DNA of 64,000 bases, taken from Bidens hawaiensis. Taxonomy: Eukaryota; Streptophyta; Magnoliopsida; Asterales; Asteraceae. Of the stretch, positions 23,506 to 35,208 are shown one piece after another; within the stretch, counting starts at the first letter, position 1; every line of letters starts with the position of its first letter. Under the pieces are notes generated by a model, which worked only from the letters and a program-made list of their open reading frames with translations, was not told the origin of the DNA and made no database searches. Both the position numbers and the translations under genes were made by a program. The stretch lies in NCBI GenBank assembly GCA_021521415.1, contig JAIQDT010011137.1:1-64000 (forward strand). The letters run 5' to 3'.

Positions 23506-24785
23506 TTTAAACGTAATGTATGAAAATGAAAGAAAGAAGGTATGAAGGTAAGTAAGTATGTTACTAAAGAAAGTATGAAAGTATGAAGTAGGTACGAATG
23601 TTATGAATGTGTTGTATGTTATATGATTAACTAGAACTCACTCAGAATAGCTGACTTTTAGTATGCACGCTGGTGAGTAGAATGAGACGGCTGGATTGAG
23701 CGGGGGCACATGGCAGAAGAATAAGAGGCTGGCATCTGAAGACTCATAGTGTTTTAATTGATGTTTTAATTTTGAAAGACAATAATGGTTGTTTAAAGAT
23801 ATGTTTATGAATTATGATGTAATGTTTAATGAAATATTTTATAATCCGAAAAAGTTTTAATTAACTCTGATATTCAGAACTGTGTTTATGAGTAAATCCA
23901 ACATCCAACGTAGGGTACCGGTAACGGGCCTTACATTAATTATTTATTTTTCTTGTCATGTTATTTTACTTTAAAGCTTTTAAGACCATCTACTAACTCA
24001 AGGCCCTCTCAATCTAGGTCTTGCTCGTGCACTTACCTTTTCGTTTTACCTCAAACAAATCCTTCGAGTTACCTATTCTATGTGAGTAATCACACTCCCC
24101 CCTTTTACACTTTTATACTTTTGGGGGTGGCATGCGTACCATATTCAAACTTACTTGTTTTTATGATCTAGTTATCAAATCCACAATTCAACATTATGTG
24201 TTGTACGAATATTTGCTCGATCTTTTTTTATGCCTCAATTTGATTATGTGCACGAGTGTTTATTTTTATGTTGTTGGTGAGCCTCAATAAGTATGATCAT
24301 ACGCACCCCTAACTACTTTAGACTTGTGCTAGTAGAATAGGGCATCAGTCTCCGAGTAATTTGGTTGTTACCAAATAGAAAGGAGCCATAGTTATTTACA
24401 TTACATTTACAATGGTTGTTGCATTATTCTATTTACACATGTGAATTGTGATTTTTGCCTCATTATATACATACGTCAAAACTAGTGTATTGCTCACCAA
24501 CATTCGTGTTGATAAAATCTATTTTTACGCATGTTACAGGTTTACTCTTAGGTTGCTCGTGAAGATTGAAGACTTATCACTTAGATCATACCTTCAGGAT
24601 ACTTTAATGAATTTATGATTATTTGAAATTGTTTGTATTTTATCTTGGACAAGTTGTATTTGGGATTATTGAACGGAATAAACAAGTTGAGTAAATATTA
24701 TTACTTCAATAGTGTCATGGTGTCCTTGAGCAATCCGTTGAACCACGATATGTTACGTCGCCTTTGGTCAGGGTGTGACATTGCT

Positions 24786-25690
24786 CCTCCCCATGAAGAA
24801 ACCGTTGACAAGGAGAAGCATGTCTTCAGTCTTGATTCTGCTAAAAGTACTTTCTTACCCAAAGCCCCACGTGTATAAGTGAGTTCAAAATCTCGTTAGT
24901 CCCAATCCATCATGTCTAATGGTGAGGATCGTGCATTTGTTAGTTAGCATGTATAATGTATCTGAACATAGGAGTGATACTTAGCATGATCCAAGAAACC
25001 GAGTCTCGATTTTAATGTTGAAGATATTGACAGTCGTTAGTGAAGAAAAACCTGCCCCTTCCATCCGTAAAACAGCAACTCAACGTTCTTCTTCTGTTCC
25101 TCCTAAGCCAACCACGAGCAAGAAGTGGAATGATCAGGATGCTTCGCATCAGGCTCAGGATCCCTTCAATAGCTTAGACCATGAATAGAGTCTTGAAAAG
25201 CTGGAAGCCACCATTCATGTAGTAAGTAATCCTTTATTCTTGGAATATTATTTTATTCTCTTATGCCTTGTCTTTTGAAAATGTTAAAAGGGATCAATAA
25301 TTTTCGCTCTTTTTACCAAGGGATGAAAATGCATGCCAGGCAGATGGAGAGAGATGTGCAGAATGGGGAGAGGCTTGACGGTCAGAAAGGAGAAGATGGA
25401 TAATCTAACCAAAGAGCTAGACTCTATGACAAAGGAGTGTGGTCTGTTGGAATTCTTAAATGCTCAAGTGAAGAAGGATATGGAGGCGTGGGATACTCAA
25501 GAGCTAGAGAAGTATGTGGTACGTGTCAAGAATAAAACCACTATTATCATTGCTCAGGACTGTCTGAAGATGGCCGAAGAGGCTGCCACTAAGGTTTGTA
25601 TGTTTCTTTCTAGGATACCAAGTCTTGGAAGAAAAGCTTAGCAGCTCTTAAAGGTGAAGGATCCTTGAGTGCGAAGGATCCTAACGTTGT
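24786..25690 (+). pseudogene. Tat-A antisense gene, second part
   Basis: Continuation of the plus-strand gene broken at 3053. It contains an open stretch with HEETVDKEKHVFSLDSAKST (24790-24880), a donor-like GTAAGTAATCC at 25222 and, after about 100 bases, a lysine/glutamate-rich exon (25333-25641). That exon is predicted coiled-coil, with KEKMDNLTKELDSMTKEC and LEKYVVRVKNK. The donor is followed by 'cctttattctt', as in the Tat-3 copy at 41617, supporting a conserved intron. It lies downstream of pol and opposite to it. Function unknown. Confidence 0.5.
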
Positions 25691-26590
25691 ATGCCCTCTT
25701 TTGGGCTTTAAGACAGTTTAATTTCTTTCACTTAAGATCTTGATGGTTTAGTTGGATGGATCCTCCTTTTGGATTAAGCCCAATAATCTTCTTTTAATTT
25801 TCTGCATGTGAATCTTTTGACTTTAAACCTTGTGTCTTTGATAGTAATCTATAGGATTTCCCCTGCATGTTAATACTTTAAAATGTGTTTAAGGATCGAA
25901 GGATCCATATTTTTCTGAAACGTTTTGTATTAGGGATCCTTGAGAATAGTTTCTAAAAATGTTATAGTTTTTTGATCAAGGATCCCTGGAGACATGCCGA
26001 AACTTAAGTATCATAGGGGACATGTAAATGCCGAAGTTTTTGTTTAACATGATTACATTAATTCTTTAGACAGGGACAAACCTGTATTTTCTTGGGTCTC
26101 CTGCCGAACTTTGGATGACATGTAAATGCCATAGTTTCTGAGTGAAACGTCTACCACATTTTGATTTTGAATCCTTGTTATAACCAATAATAACGAAATT
26201 TCCTGAAATTGTTACGTATACAGATCCCGCCGTCTTGAATTATCCTTAGATTTCGTGTGCTCCTGGCCGGGTGTAGAAATCCTTATGCTAGAAAGGTGAA
26301 AGCCTTTAATCCTTTGAAGGGATTTGAATTACTTAAACTTAAGAGAGATCACCAGTCTCTATCTTGTATCCTGATCCTTGGAGATTTCTGCAAAACCTTG
26401 AAACCTTGGTGAGTTGGGTGTTAGACAGGCACATGTTAACACCTCTCATATGCTTACGTTAGTAAATTTTGTTTTTAATAATAATAACAATAATAATAAT
26501 AATAATAATGAAAATAAGGAAATTAATGAAAAATAATGAAAAGGACAAGGATAAGACACGTACATGGTATCCATCGAAGGATAGTTTTAA
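25691..26590. other. Tat-A spacer between antisense gene and pol
   Basis: Rich in 'aaggatccttga'-type words, as in the rest of the Tat family, but without a convincing frame. Includes an (AAT)n microsatellite at about 26478-26510. Confidence 0.5.
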
Positions 26591-26593
26591 AAC

Positions 26594-27720
26594 TTACATG
26601 AAATAGGTTTTGAGATGTATAACATTCCATAACCTTGGAAGGATTTCCCCTTCCATAGTTGCTAGCAAATATGCTCCTTTACCTGCTTCTGAATCTACTA
26701 TATATGGACTTTCCCACTTAGGTGCAATCTTCCTATCACTTGATTTGATAGTTTTCTTGAATGTCTTTCTGAGAAAAAGATCACCCACTTGAAATCTCCT
26801 GATCCTTATGCCCTTGTTGTATGTCTTAGCGATCCTTTGCTGATATGCTGCCATCCTAATTTTAGCTTGATCCCTAACTTCATCAATGGTGTCAAGATCA
26901 TGGATCATCTGCTAATTTTTATCTTTAGGATCCTGGAGATGGATCCTTTCTGCTGGGATTACCATTTCTATAGGAAGTACTTTTTGAGCACCAAAAACTA
27001 ATGAGAAAGGTGTTTGCCCTGCTGCATTCCTTGTTGTAGTTTTATCTGCCCATAGGACAAAAGGTAACTCTTCTGCCCATCTTCCTTTCTTTCCACTTAA
27101 CTTCTTCTTCATTTGTTGATGATGATCTTGTTGCTGAATTCAACTTGTCAATTATCTTCAGGATGGACAGGAGTTGAAGTTATCTTCTTGATCCCCCAAC
27201 TAGCAAAAAAATCGGTTGTTCTCTTTCCAATGAATTGAGATCCATTGTCACATGTAATTTCTGATGGGCCCCCGAATCTTGTGAGGATATTGCGCTATTT
27301 GGAGGATATAACTTCTTTCTCCCTAACTTGTACAAATGCTTCAACTTCGATCCATTTAGAGAAATAATTTGTCATAGCAAGCATGAATACTTTTCCTCCA
27401 TGTGCTTTTGGTAGTTTTACGATTATGTCCATTCCCCACTTCACGAACGACGGAGGGGAAATGATTGGGTGCATTGATTCTGCTAGTTCGTGAAGTACAT
27501 TGCTATGTCTTTGAAAAACATCACATTACTGAGCATAATCCATAGCGTCTATTCTCATGGTTGGCCAATAATATCCTGTTCTTAATACTTTGGAGAAGAG
27601 TGATCTGCCCCCACTGTGGTTTCCACGATCCCTTTCATGAATATCTTTTAACACCTCTTGGATCTCAGGATCCTCAAGAATTAAAAGATAAAACATGCTA
27701 ACGATTTCCTGTACAAAACA
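26594..27720 (-). pseudogene. Tat-A integrase
   Basis: Minus-strand relic of the retroviral-type integrase. In order: an HSGGRSLFSKVLRTGYYWPT segment (zinc-binding side), the core with WGMDI (first acidic residue), CDNGSQF (second) and Q-V-E-F-S-N-K (third). Then come the WAEELPFVLWADKTT segment, GDLFLRK and a C-terminal PRLWNVIHLKTYF. The DDE residues can be read, but stops and frameshifts divide it into at least three frames. It would have inserted element cDNA into the genome. No chromodomain follows, as expected for Tat. Confidence 0.8.
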
Positions 27721-27739
27721 TCACGTATAAAAATAAAAC

Positions 27740-28420
27740 GAGAGACTTTCATTCAAAAGGATCTATGGTTGTTTTCGTTAGCTGAAATTTCTCCATTCTG
27801 CAGATACGTCTTAATCGGTAAGGTTGAAGATCCTTTTGATCCTCGAGGATCCTGAATTTCAAAATTTTCAAAGGATCCTTCTTTTGCTTCAAGATCACTG
27901 AATCAATGGCTGGATGTAAGACATGGATAACTAGGATTTTGCTATTTGCTGGTATCTTGAGAGTTGATCCAAGATTTGTTAAGGCATCGGCTTTAGCATT
28001 ATCCTCCCTGGGAACCTGTTCGATGTTGACGGTCTTGAATTCTTTTTCCAAATTCTTGACTATTTGTAAGTATATAGCCAATCTTTCGCCTTTTACTGCA
28101 TAAGATCCATTGAAATGATTAGTAACTAACAATGAATCGACATGTACCTTTAGGTTCCTGATCTTCATATCCTTAGCTACTTGTAATCTCGCAATCAAAG
28201 CTTCATATTTTGCTTCATTATTTGTTGCTTGAAATACACAACTGATGGATTAGGGTATGATGTCCCATTGTGGTGATTTAGTATGATTCCAAAACCATGA
28301 TCCTCTTATGTTGGATGATCCATCTGTGAATAGGATCCATTCTTCATCTGTTTCATCTAGTTGTTGGACCTCTATATCTGCTTCGTGTTGAATATCACTA
28401 CTAAAATCAACCATAAAATC
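27740..28420 (-). pseudogene. Tat-A archaeal-type RNase H (second RNase H)
   Basis: Frames read FTDGSSNIRGS (first catalytic Asp region), then after a break MKIRNLKVHVDSLLVTNHF (Asp) and EQVPREDNAKADALTNLGS (Asp). This is the additional RNase H domain characteristic of Tat-lineage gypsy elements, placed between the RT-linked RNase H and integrase. A frameshift near 28250 separates the two halves. It would cleave RNA in RNA:DNA hybrids during replication. Confidence 0.78.
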
Positions 28421-28937
28421 TGCTAGAGCCAGGGATTTGATTGATGTTCTTGGCTCATGTATCAAGTTATAAGCAATAAGTTTCACATACCACTTAGCCA
28501 TCATGCCTGACATTTCTGGCTTCTCAAAGACACTTAATAGGATAATTAGTTTTAACATGTATAGAATGTATCTCAAAATAAAGTCTAAGTTTAGTTGATA
28601 CCATGACCAGTACAAGGATTAATTTTTCAAGATGAGAATGCCTGGTCTTTGCATCTAACTGGGTTTTACTTACATAGTATACATGATGTTGTTCACCTTC
28701 ATGATCCTTGACAAGCATGGAACTTATGGTGGTCTTGGATACCACCAGATACAAGGATAATGGCTCATTGTATTCTGGTTTCATTAATAATGGTGCGGAG
28801 AAGAGATATGTTTTCAACTCTTGAAATGCCTTCTCATGTTGTTCATTCCATTCGAATCTTTTGTTCTTCCTCGAGATGTCATATAATTCTTTGCATCCCT
28901 CGGAGGATCTTGATATGAACCAATTTAGGGCCGTTAC
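28421..28937 (-). pseudogene. Tat-A RT C-terminus and RT-linked RNase H
   Basis: Continues the RT broken at 31416: TALNWFISRSSEGCKELYD, then FEWNEQHEKAFQELKTYL, LYLVVSKTTISSMLV, HVYYVSKTQLDAKTRHSHLE. This is the gypsy RT thumb and RNase H region. The junction with the RT half (…VQRLTRRV) is restored in register once the solo LTR-B and its GTTAC duplication are removed, which confirms the insertion. Confidence 0.8.
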
Positions 28938-31415
28938 TGTGACATTCGTCAATTTCGGGTTCTATTTGTATTCGTTTATCACGTAAACCGACCTAATTTA
29001 TATCCCGAACATTTCAGATATAGAAAATATTGGATTTTATGTTACTAAATCATTCCCACATGTTCAATTTGAAAAAACCCTTTTATGGATTTGAAAATGC
29101 CTTTAAAATGATCAAGTTACATCAAAAACGAACTTCCGAGATGCAAAACGAACCACGCAAGACGAACTGACCAAACCCCACCCTCATGGGTGCCGCTCCC
29201 AGCTGCCATGAAGGCTAGGCGGTCGCACGAGGAGGCCTCAGACCTATAGATGTTGCTTTTTGTGTTTTCTTGTTTGTTCTTTTGTCCAAAACTCGGTTTT
29301 TACACACCAAACATCATGTTTAACCCTCCCAACCTTTCCCTATATATACAAGACCCCTACCAACATTAATCCCTGCTCTCATTTCATTTCCACACTCAAA
29401 TTCATTGATCTTTAAGGTTGTTTATGCTTATTCTTGGCTGTTTGACTTTTGAAGTCAAACTGGCCATATCTCTTGTTTTTATTATCTTTCTTAGTCTTAA
29501 TTAATACTTGAATCTTATGGCACATCATATATATAATACACACTCCTTGAACCTTTGGCGGTTACTTATCCGACCCCGGTCGGTTAAGTTTCGGGCTTCG
29601 TAAGGCAAGGCTTCATGTAGGACTTTCGTGGTCCTTGGTATATGTACACTTATATAACTTGTTTGCACATATTAATCATGTTTAAATTCTTCTCATTTTA
29701 GTTTGTTTGTTATATCTACAAGTTCCATGGTTAAGGGGTTCTAAGAGTCTATGCCTCGGTTTAAACATAAATAGCTCTAGACCGTAAACCGAACTTCGTT
29801 TACTAGTTTTTGTAAAATAATTGTTTAAACATGCTTATTGTTAGATTTAAGTTTCTAAAATAGTTTTAAATAAGTTCTTTGATATTTGGTCTTGTGGTTA
29901 CCGTCTATAAATTCATTGTGAGATGGAAACCGAACCAACACCGAACTTTTGTTTAACAGCTTTAATGTTAACTTTTTGAAATTATTATACAAGTTCTTTG
30001 ATATTTGGACATGTGGAAACCATCTATGAACTTACTATGAGCTGGAAACTGAAGCAAACTGAACTAAACCGATTTTCACTCGCTTAAGGCACAGAAGTTT
30101 GTTTTTAGTTATCAAGACTTGTATATTCCTTTAAAAATACTTTAGAAACTGATTTTAAATAATTATTTAAGGTACTTGGAATGTTGAATCCAACTTAATC
30201 TTATAACAAAGTTGGACCGACAAAACCGAACACTTGCTTAACGGACGTTGTTAGTTCTAAAACAATAGAAGTCAATACTTGGTTAAGTATTATTAGATTT
30301 TTATTGAGTTATCTCATAACATATGTTATTTTGGAAAGTTGACTTTGGGTTTGACCGATTATCAAGACCCGAACCAACAACCCGAAACACCATTAAAGCC
30401 CGTTTTAGTATCTTTATTACAAAGGGACTTGCATTCTTGCATTTTCACCCACCTTATTACTTAACATAGGTTAAGTAAATATTAAGGTCGGATACTTTAA
30501 CACGGTTTCGAGCAAACTTACATTTTCTAAAGAGTTATTATTATAGTTTTCTTTAATAGTTACATTTTAAACCTTAAACTTTAAATTGTTTACATTCTTG
30601 TCTTTTATTTTCCAAAACAACCTTTCTAATTCAAGGCTTTTATTTTATTTTAAGGCTTTGCTCATTAGACCCATCCTTCCGTTTACCCGACTTTTTCTGA
30701 ACCAAGTTTAATACTTGAATGTGAGTACTTTCATACCCCGTTTTCCATCTTTCGTTTTGGGGTGACATTTCATACGTATTCATACTAAATGCTTTATACT
30801 TCAATCTTAAACCACAAAAGTTATTGTATACTTTACTTAAATAATTGCTCAATTTGGTGTTCTATGATTATATTCCTATGTGTTTATCGCTTTTGGTTGG
30901 TGGAACTATAAAATCCTAGTCTATCTGGCAACCCCTTATAGCATGGTGTCGTTAACGTAATGCAATTAACGATAACTATAAAATCCTAGACTATTTGGCA
31001 TCCTCTTATAGCTAGGTGTCACTAACGTAATTCTATTAGCGATATCTATTTATCCAAGTTATTGCTTTATTTATCGTTTCGTATACAAGTTTTGTGGCAT
31101 TTTATCACTATATACTTATATGCTCAAACTTAAGAATTGCTCACCAACCTTTGTGTTGATAAACTTTTTTTTATGAAATGTTACAGGTTTGACTTTTGTT
31201 GACTCAAGGACTTGATGAAAAACGTTACCAAGACTATTAGGATATTAGTAAAACGAACAATATAATTGTTTACTTGTATTCAATTTGTTTGCATGAACGA
31301 TATGTGTTGTTTTATTGATTTATGAAATAAAATGAGTTGATTAAATATTGTCACTTTAAATAGTGTCTTGTGTTGCACCTCGGCATATTCCGCCGCCTTT
31401 GGTTGGGGTGTGACA
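28938..31415 (+). mobile_element. Solo LTR, family B, in Tat-A pol
   Basis: TGTGACATTCGTC...GGGGTGTGACA, 2478 bp, with a perfect GTTAC duplication (28933-28937 and 31416-31420). Homologous along its length to the Chr-B LTRs but more diverged. A 30.7 kb open stretch and other small frames inside are not genes. It interrupts RT on the opposite strand. Confidence 0.93.
29341..29348 (+). promoter_or_regulatory. TATA box of solo LTR-B
   Basis: TATATATA at the position equivalent to TATAAAAA (3468) in the Chr-B 5' LTR. Confidence 0.5.
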
Positions 31416-32129
31416 GTTACTCTTCTTGTTAACCTTTGAACATCCTTAGTGTTTATTGGAGACTTCGGGTTGAGGATTGCTTTGATTTGTTCTGGACTTG
31501 CTTCTATCCCTCTTTTGGTGAACATATACCTAAAAATATTTCCATACTCTATACCGATATGGCACTTCAAAGGATTCAACTTCATGTTGAATTTGTCAAG
31601 GATATTAAATGCTTCCTGAAGATCCTTTAGGTGATCTTCAACTTTCTTGGATTTAACCACCATGTTGTCAATGTATACCTCCATTTTGTCCCCCAGCTTG
31701 TCTTTGTACATCATGTTGACAAGCCTCTGATAGGTTGCACCTGCATTTTTAAGACCAAATGGCATAGCAGTACAACAATAAATACATGTGGGTGTCATGA
31801 AGGTTGTATCCTCTTGATTTGATTGTTCTATCTGGATCTGTTGGTATCCTGAAGAAGCATCCATGAAGGATAACATTTCGTGGCTTTATTGCATTCACCA
31901 TTGAATCTATATGAGGCAAAGGGAAAGGATCCTTTAGGTATGCTTTGTTGTTAATGAAATCCACACAAACTCTCCACTTACCATTTTTCTTATGAACTAC
32001 TACCACATTGGCAAGCCATCTAGGATACTTGACTTCTATTATCATTCCTATTTTCAGTAGCCTTTCTACCTTTGCTTGTATGATTACATTCTTCTCGGGT
32101 GCGTGCGTTCTTCTTTTTTTTTTGTACAA
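31416..32129 (-). pseudogene. Tat-A reverse transcriptase (N-terminal and palm)
   Basis: Two overlapping frames carry KYPRWLANVVVVHKKNGKWR, FPLPHIDSMV, then DASSGYQQIQIEQ, MPFGLKNAGATYQRLVN, MEVYIDNMVVKS and TKRGIEASPEQIKAI. The order and wording are of gypsy Tat RT. The catalytic YIDD box reads YIDN, so the second catalytic aspartate is lost, and a frameshift lies near 31870. Cut at 31416 by the solo LTR-B. Confidence 0.85.
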
Positions 32130-32489
32130 GCCTGAAACTATTATCTATACAATGTTTATGGGAAATAATATTTTTAGAAATACATGTCATGTATTCCAGA
32201 CGAATGTAGATCTTATTTCTTTTAGAAACTCTAGGATCCTTGATTCGATGTTTTCAGGGATGCAGGATCCTAAGAGTAGCTTTTTGTCAGGATCTTTAGG
32301 GCTTAGGATAACTTCCTCCACATCTTGTTCATTTGCTTCTACGACCTCGCGATCCTTTTTCTTTAATTTCTATGCTTGCTTTGACTATACGGATGGCTTC
32401 ATAGAGGATGTGTAACAATCTTTTGCTTCTTGTTGATCACATGCTATCTTAACCACTCCCCATGGTGTTGGCATATTGATACATTGATG

Positions 32490-32775
32490 GTACGTGGAAG
32501 GTACTACTTCATGCTATGGATCCATGGTCTTCCCGAAATTTTATTGTAACAGGATAATGAGTCCATGACACAAAATCTTTGGATAGATTTTACCCTTTCT
32601 ATGTAGATAGGCAGTTTGATTTCTCTAAATATATTCTTTACTTCCCCACTGAATGCTACCAACACCGAGGATATCTTCAAGATTTCATCATCTGGAATGT
32701 TCATTTTCTTCAAGGTTTCAAGCAGGATGATGTTGACTGAACTTCCTTCTTCAACCAGGATCCTTCAAGCATAAT
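32490..32775 (-). pseudogene. Tat-A aspartic protease
   Basis: Frame contains LVEEGSS followed by ETLKKMNIPDDEI, SSVLVAFSGE, IKLPIYIE and SCYNKISGRPWIHSMK. The equivalent in Tat-2 reads LIDGGSS, so the catalytic Asp-Gly has become Glu-Glu here. Retropepsin-like processing would be lost. Confidence 0.75.
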
Positions 32776-33660
32776 GGTTTTCCATGTAAAAAGGGATAAC
32801 AAGACAATTATGATGAGGATCCAAGATATCAAGGATTGTCGTTCTGCTGGGCTGGTTTCTTTCTCGGACATGGATTCTTTAGCATGTCTTTTGGCTACAG
32901 AATAGAAGGTACCAAAGATATCGGATCCCCCCCCCCCCCCGTTATAAGGTTGACTATTCTTTCACCTGAAGAAGCAGAAGGTGCTCTTTCGGCATGCTTG
33001 TTATCTTCTTGCATTTTATTCCCTTTTATTTCTAAAAGATCCTTCAAGTATCCTTTGCTCAAAAGATGGCTTATTGATTTCCTCAATGCGATGCAATTTT
33101 CAGTTGTATGGCCAAAGTCTTCATGATAAGCACACCACTTGGACTGGTCCTTCTAGGATGAGACTTTGTCATTATTCCTCAGGAAAGGAGCCTTGTCTCC
33201 AAGATCTTGCATGGAAAACATTAATCCATACATGTCAATATAAAATCAATAATCACTGATCCTTGGATATTCATCTTCCTTATCATCTTCACCTACACAA
33301 AATTAATTTTCTTTATGTTAGGCCTCGTATAAGGATTGAATAAAATGCCGGCCGGGATGAAGGTTCTGATTTCTAGTTGGGACAGTCGTAGCTATATGCT
33401 AGAGCATTGATTCTTTCCTGGATCCCTTGATCCTCTTCTAGCCTGATGACCCGTATAGCCCGGTCCCTGACTTCATCTAAGTTCCTGTAATGACTCATGA
33501 AAAAATCCTCATAGAATGGAAAACCACTCTTCAATCCCATCTTGAAGGCTTGGATTGTTATAGCTATATCATATTTGGGATATCCAACGTTTCTCTGCTG
33601 AACCTGACAACATAATCTCTAAGATACTCCTCATGTTTCTTAGTAAGGGTGGATATCTTG
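32776..33660 (-). pseudogene. Tat-A gag, 3' portion
   Basis: Minus-strand relics: HEEYLRDYVVRFSRETLDIP (33564-33660), a gag core segment, then a zinc-knuckle-like KWCAYHEDFGHTTENC (C-x2-H-x4-H-x4-C, near 33090-33140) and ISHLLSKGYLKDLL. A C14 run (32927-32940) encodes glycines and likely marks slippage. The N-terminal gag, leader and 5' LTR are absent to the right. Confidence 0.75.
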
Positions 33661-34564
33661 ACCCAAACCCTTTCAAATGGATCAATTTGAGTTGTTTTAA
33701 AAATTAAATGAGTTTGTTTGAGTAAAAAGGTTTTAACTAAATGGGTCAATGAGTCATTTTAAATTTCATCCTTTTATTTTTGGGTCAAAATGGATCGACA
33801 AGTCCAAAGAAATTAGTCTATGTGGTTTGTATCCTAAAGAAACGTGACAGGTTTCAGATCAGAACGTGTTTCAAATTAGAACGGGTTCGGTTCAGGTTTC
33901 AAGCCAACACGAGTTTTCCCTCGTGACGGGTTGGGTTTTGGTTTCTTTTTTGTTGATACTGGACTTGTTTTGTCTGATTTTTCAGCTTCATTTTTGTTTG
34001 GTTTGAACTCTTTTAGTTCCGTTTTGATTGTTTTTTTCGATTTCGATTGATGAGGTCCGGTTTTGGCTTTTTGTTTCATTTTAGCTGATTTTTTCGGTTT
34101 CGCTTCGATTCTCGGTGGGTTTTTTTTGAACGAGGACAACGTAGGAAAATTTTTTTGTTTATGATTTATATTTTAAGTTATTAAATTTTTATTATTGTTT
34201 TTGAATATTTTTTTTGTGGGATTTTGATCTTAGTAGAAAACCCCTCAAAACAAATTCAAAAAAAATAATAAAAAAATTCTTAACTTAAAATATAAATAAA
34301 AATCAAAAAAAATAAAAGAAGTAAAGTGTTTCCTCCACTATTCTCGTTCATAAAAAGATAAAAAAACTCAAAACCCGGTTCTAAAAAACACATGATACGT
34401 CTTTTGGTAGCAAGATTTTTATATTATCGAGAGGGGTTTCAGTTTGACAATTTTTATTTATCACCACATTATGATGCTATCTTAATGATGTATTTGGTCA
34501 TGTGATGTGGTGAATACATATTTGGTTAGTGACTTCTGGTAATTACGATATTTGATATCATGTG
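33661..34564. other. Unclassified DNA between Tat-A and LTR-D copy 2
   Basis: Opens with 'tgggtcaatgagtcatttt' and 'gggtcaaaatggatcgaca' phrases of the kind found in non-coding plant repeats, then a T-rich, then very AT-rich stretch. A minus-strand lysine/proline-rich frame (33876-34139) reads low-complexity sequence only. Confidence 0.4.
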
Positions 34565-35208
34565 TGTTTTGGTCAAAAATCAGTTTACGGATAATGTAAC
34601 CAAATTTGTTTAGTGAGGTATAGTGCTTGTATAAAAATGGTGATTATGTAATCGAAATAAAGTTAAACAGAGAGATTTTTTACGAGGAAAAGCCCTTGAT
34701 CGTAATAGGATCGCCGACACAAAAACCCCGGGTGATGACAATTGTCGATCACCACTTTACTAATCAAGAAAAAGTGTTACAAAGGTGAAGCTTATGATCG
34801 GTTAATACAATAAAACTAAGTGTGAGTGAATGAAGCTAGAATAATCTCTGCGAGTAAGCTATGAAAGTTGTGTGTGACCTAAGCCGATAATAAGTCTATT
34901 AATATACACAAATGAATATAACAAATTATCCTAAAAATTCGTCACTATCCCACTAGAACGTTGCATCCAGTTTGACCATGTGCTAGATACTTTGAACTGC
35001 GAGTTAGTGGGTTGACTTAGTCTCCAAACCGTTATACCTATTAATCCCAACACTATTCAAATAATACAACTGTTAGTAAACAAATAATACTGAGGATCCT
35101 TGATCCTGCGCAACTTGGAAAATATCCTAAGGATCATTGATCCAAAAGTTACATAAAGATAACGTATAAAGATAACGTATCCTCAGCATAAAAATCTATG
35201 CTCTAACA
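34565..35208 (-). mobile_element. Solo LTR, family D, copy 2
   Basis: TGTTTTGGTC...CTCTAACA on the plus strand, 644 bp. Flanks ATGTG (34560-34564) and AAGTG (35209-35213) match at 4 of 5, consistent with a decayed target duplication. It is close in sequence to 39800-40432. Its neighbours are not Tat interior, so solo status is preferred over being the partner of the LTR at 39800. Confidence 0.75.

Larger units (their letters stand above)
21726..23935 (+). mobile_element. Solo LTR, family C, copy 2
   Basis: TGTAACATCC...GGCCTTACA, 2210 bp. Flanks TTAAA (21721-21725) and TTAAT (23936-23940) differ in one base. The empty site is visible in the 5' LTR of Chr-B near 14060. Same internal order as copy 1 but with different tandem arrays. 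Confidence 0.92.
3054..24780 (+). mobile_element. Chr-B: LTR retrotransposon with iMet primer site and degenerate interior
   Basis: Two direct LTRs (3054-14900 and 20194-24780) flank an interior of about 5.3 kb. After removing the CACTA and solo LTR insertions the LTRs measure about 2373 and 2372 bp. The primer site TGGTATCAGAGCC lies 3 bp inside the 5' LTR and a purine tract lies just before the 3' LTR. Flanks are TTCCT (3049-3053) and TTGCT (24781-24785), a 4/5 match consistent with a decayed 5-bp TSD. It sits inside the antisense gene of Tat-A. No pol domain is recognisable inside, so it was either a large non-autonomous derivative or has decayed beyond recognition. Confidence 0.85.
20194..24780 (+). 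mobile_element. Chr-B 3' LTR, interrupted by LTR-C copy 2
   Basis: Starts TATGACATTCG (family TGTGACATTCG, one substitution) and ends GGGTGTGACA. Excluding 21726-23935 and the duplicated five bases it is about 2372 bp, matching the 5' LTR. It keeps the undisturbed junction 'attcttcatcctcttgatag' (20688-20707) where the 5' LTR has the CACTA. Confidence 0.9.
1515..33660 (-). mobile_element. Tat-A: Ty3/gypsy Tat-lineage element, 5' truncated, heavily nested
   Basis: Reading leftward on the minus strand the order is gag (about 33.66-32.8 kb), protease, RT, RNase H, archaeal-type RNase H, integrase (to 26.6 kb), spacer, antisense gene and 3' LTR (1515-2145). The extra RNase H after the RT-linked one, and phrases such as TKRGIEASPEQIKAI in RT, are typical of the Tat/Ogre lineage. 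Two foreign blocks interrupt it: 3054-24780 (Chr-B) and 28938-31415 (solo LTR-B). The 5' LTR and start of gag are missing; homology stops near 33660. All coding parts contain stops, so it is an old dead copy. Confidence 0.8.

Noticed and set aside
33876..34139. Lysine/proline-rich 87-codon minus-strand frame
   Set aside because: Low-complexity reading of T/G-rich repeats; no start context, neighbours or similarity to gag in the other Tat copies.
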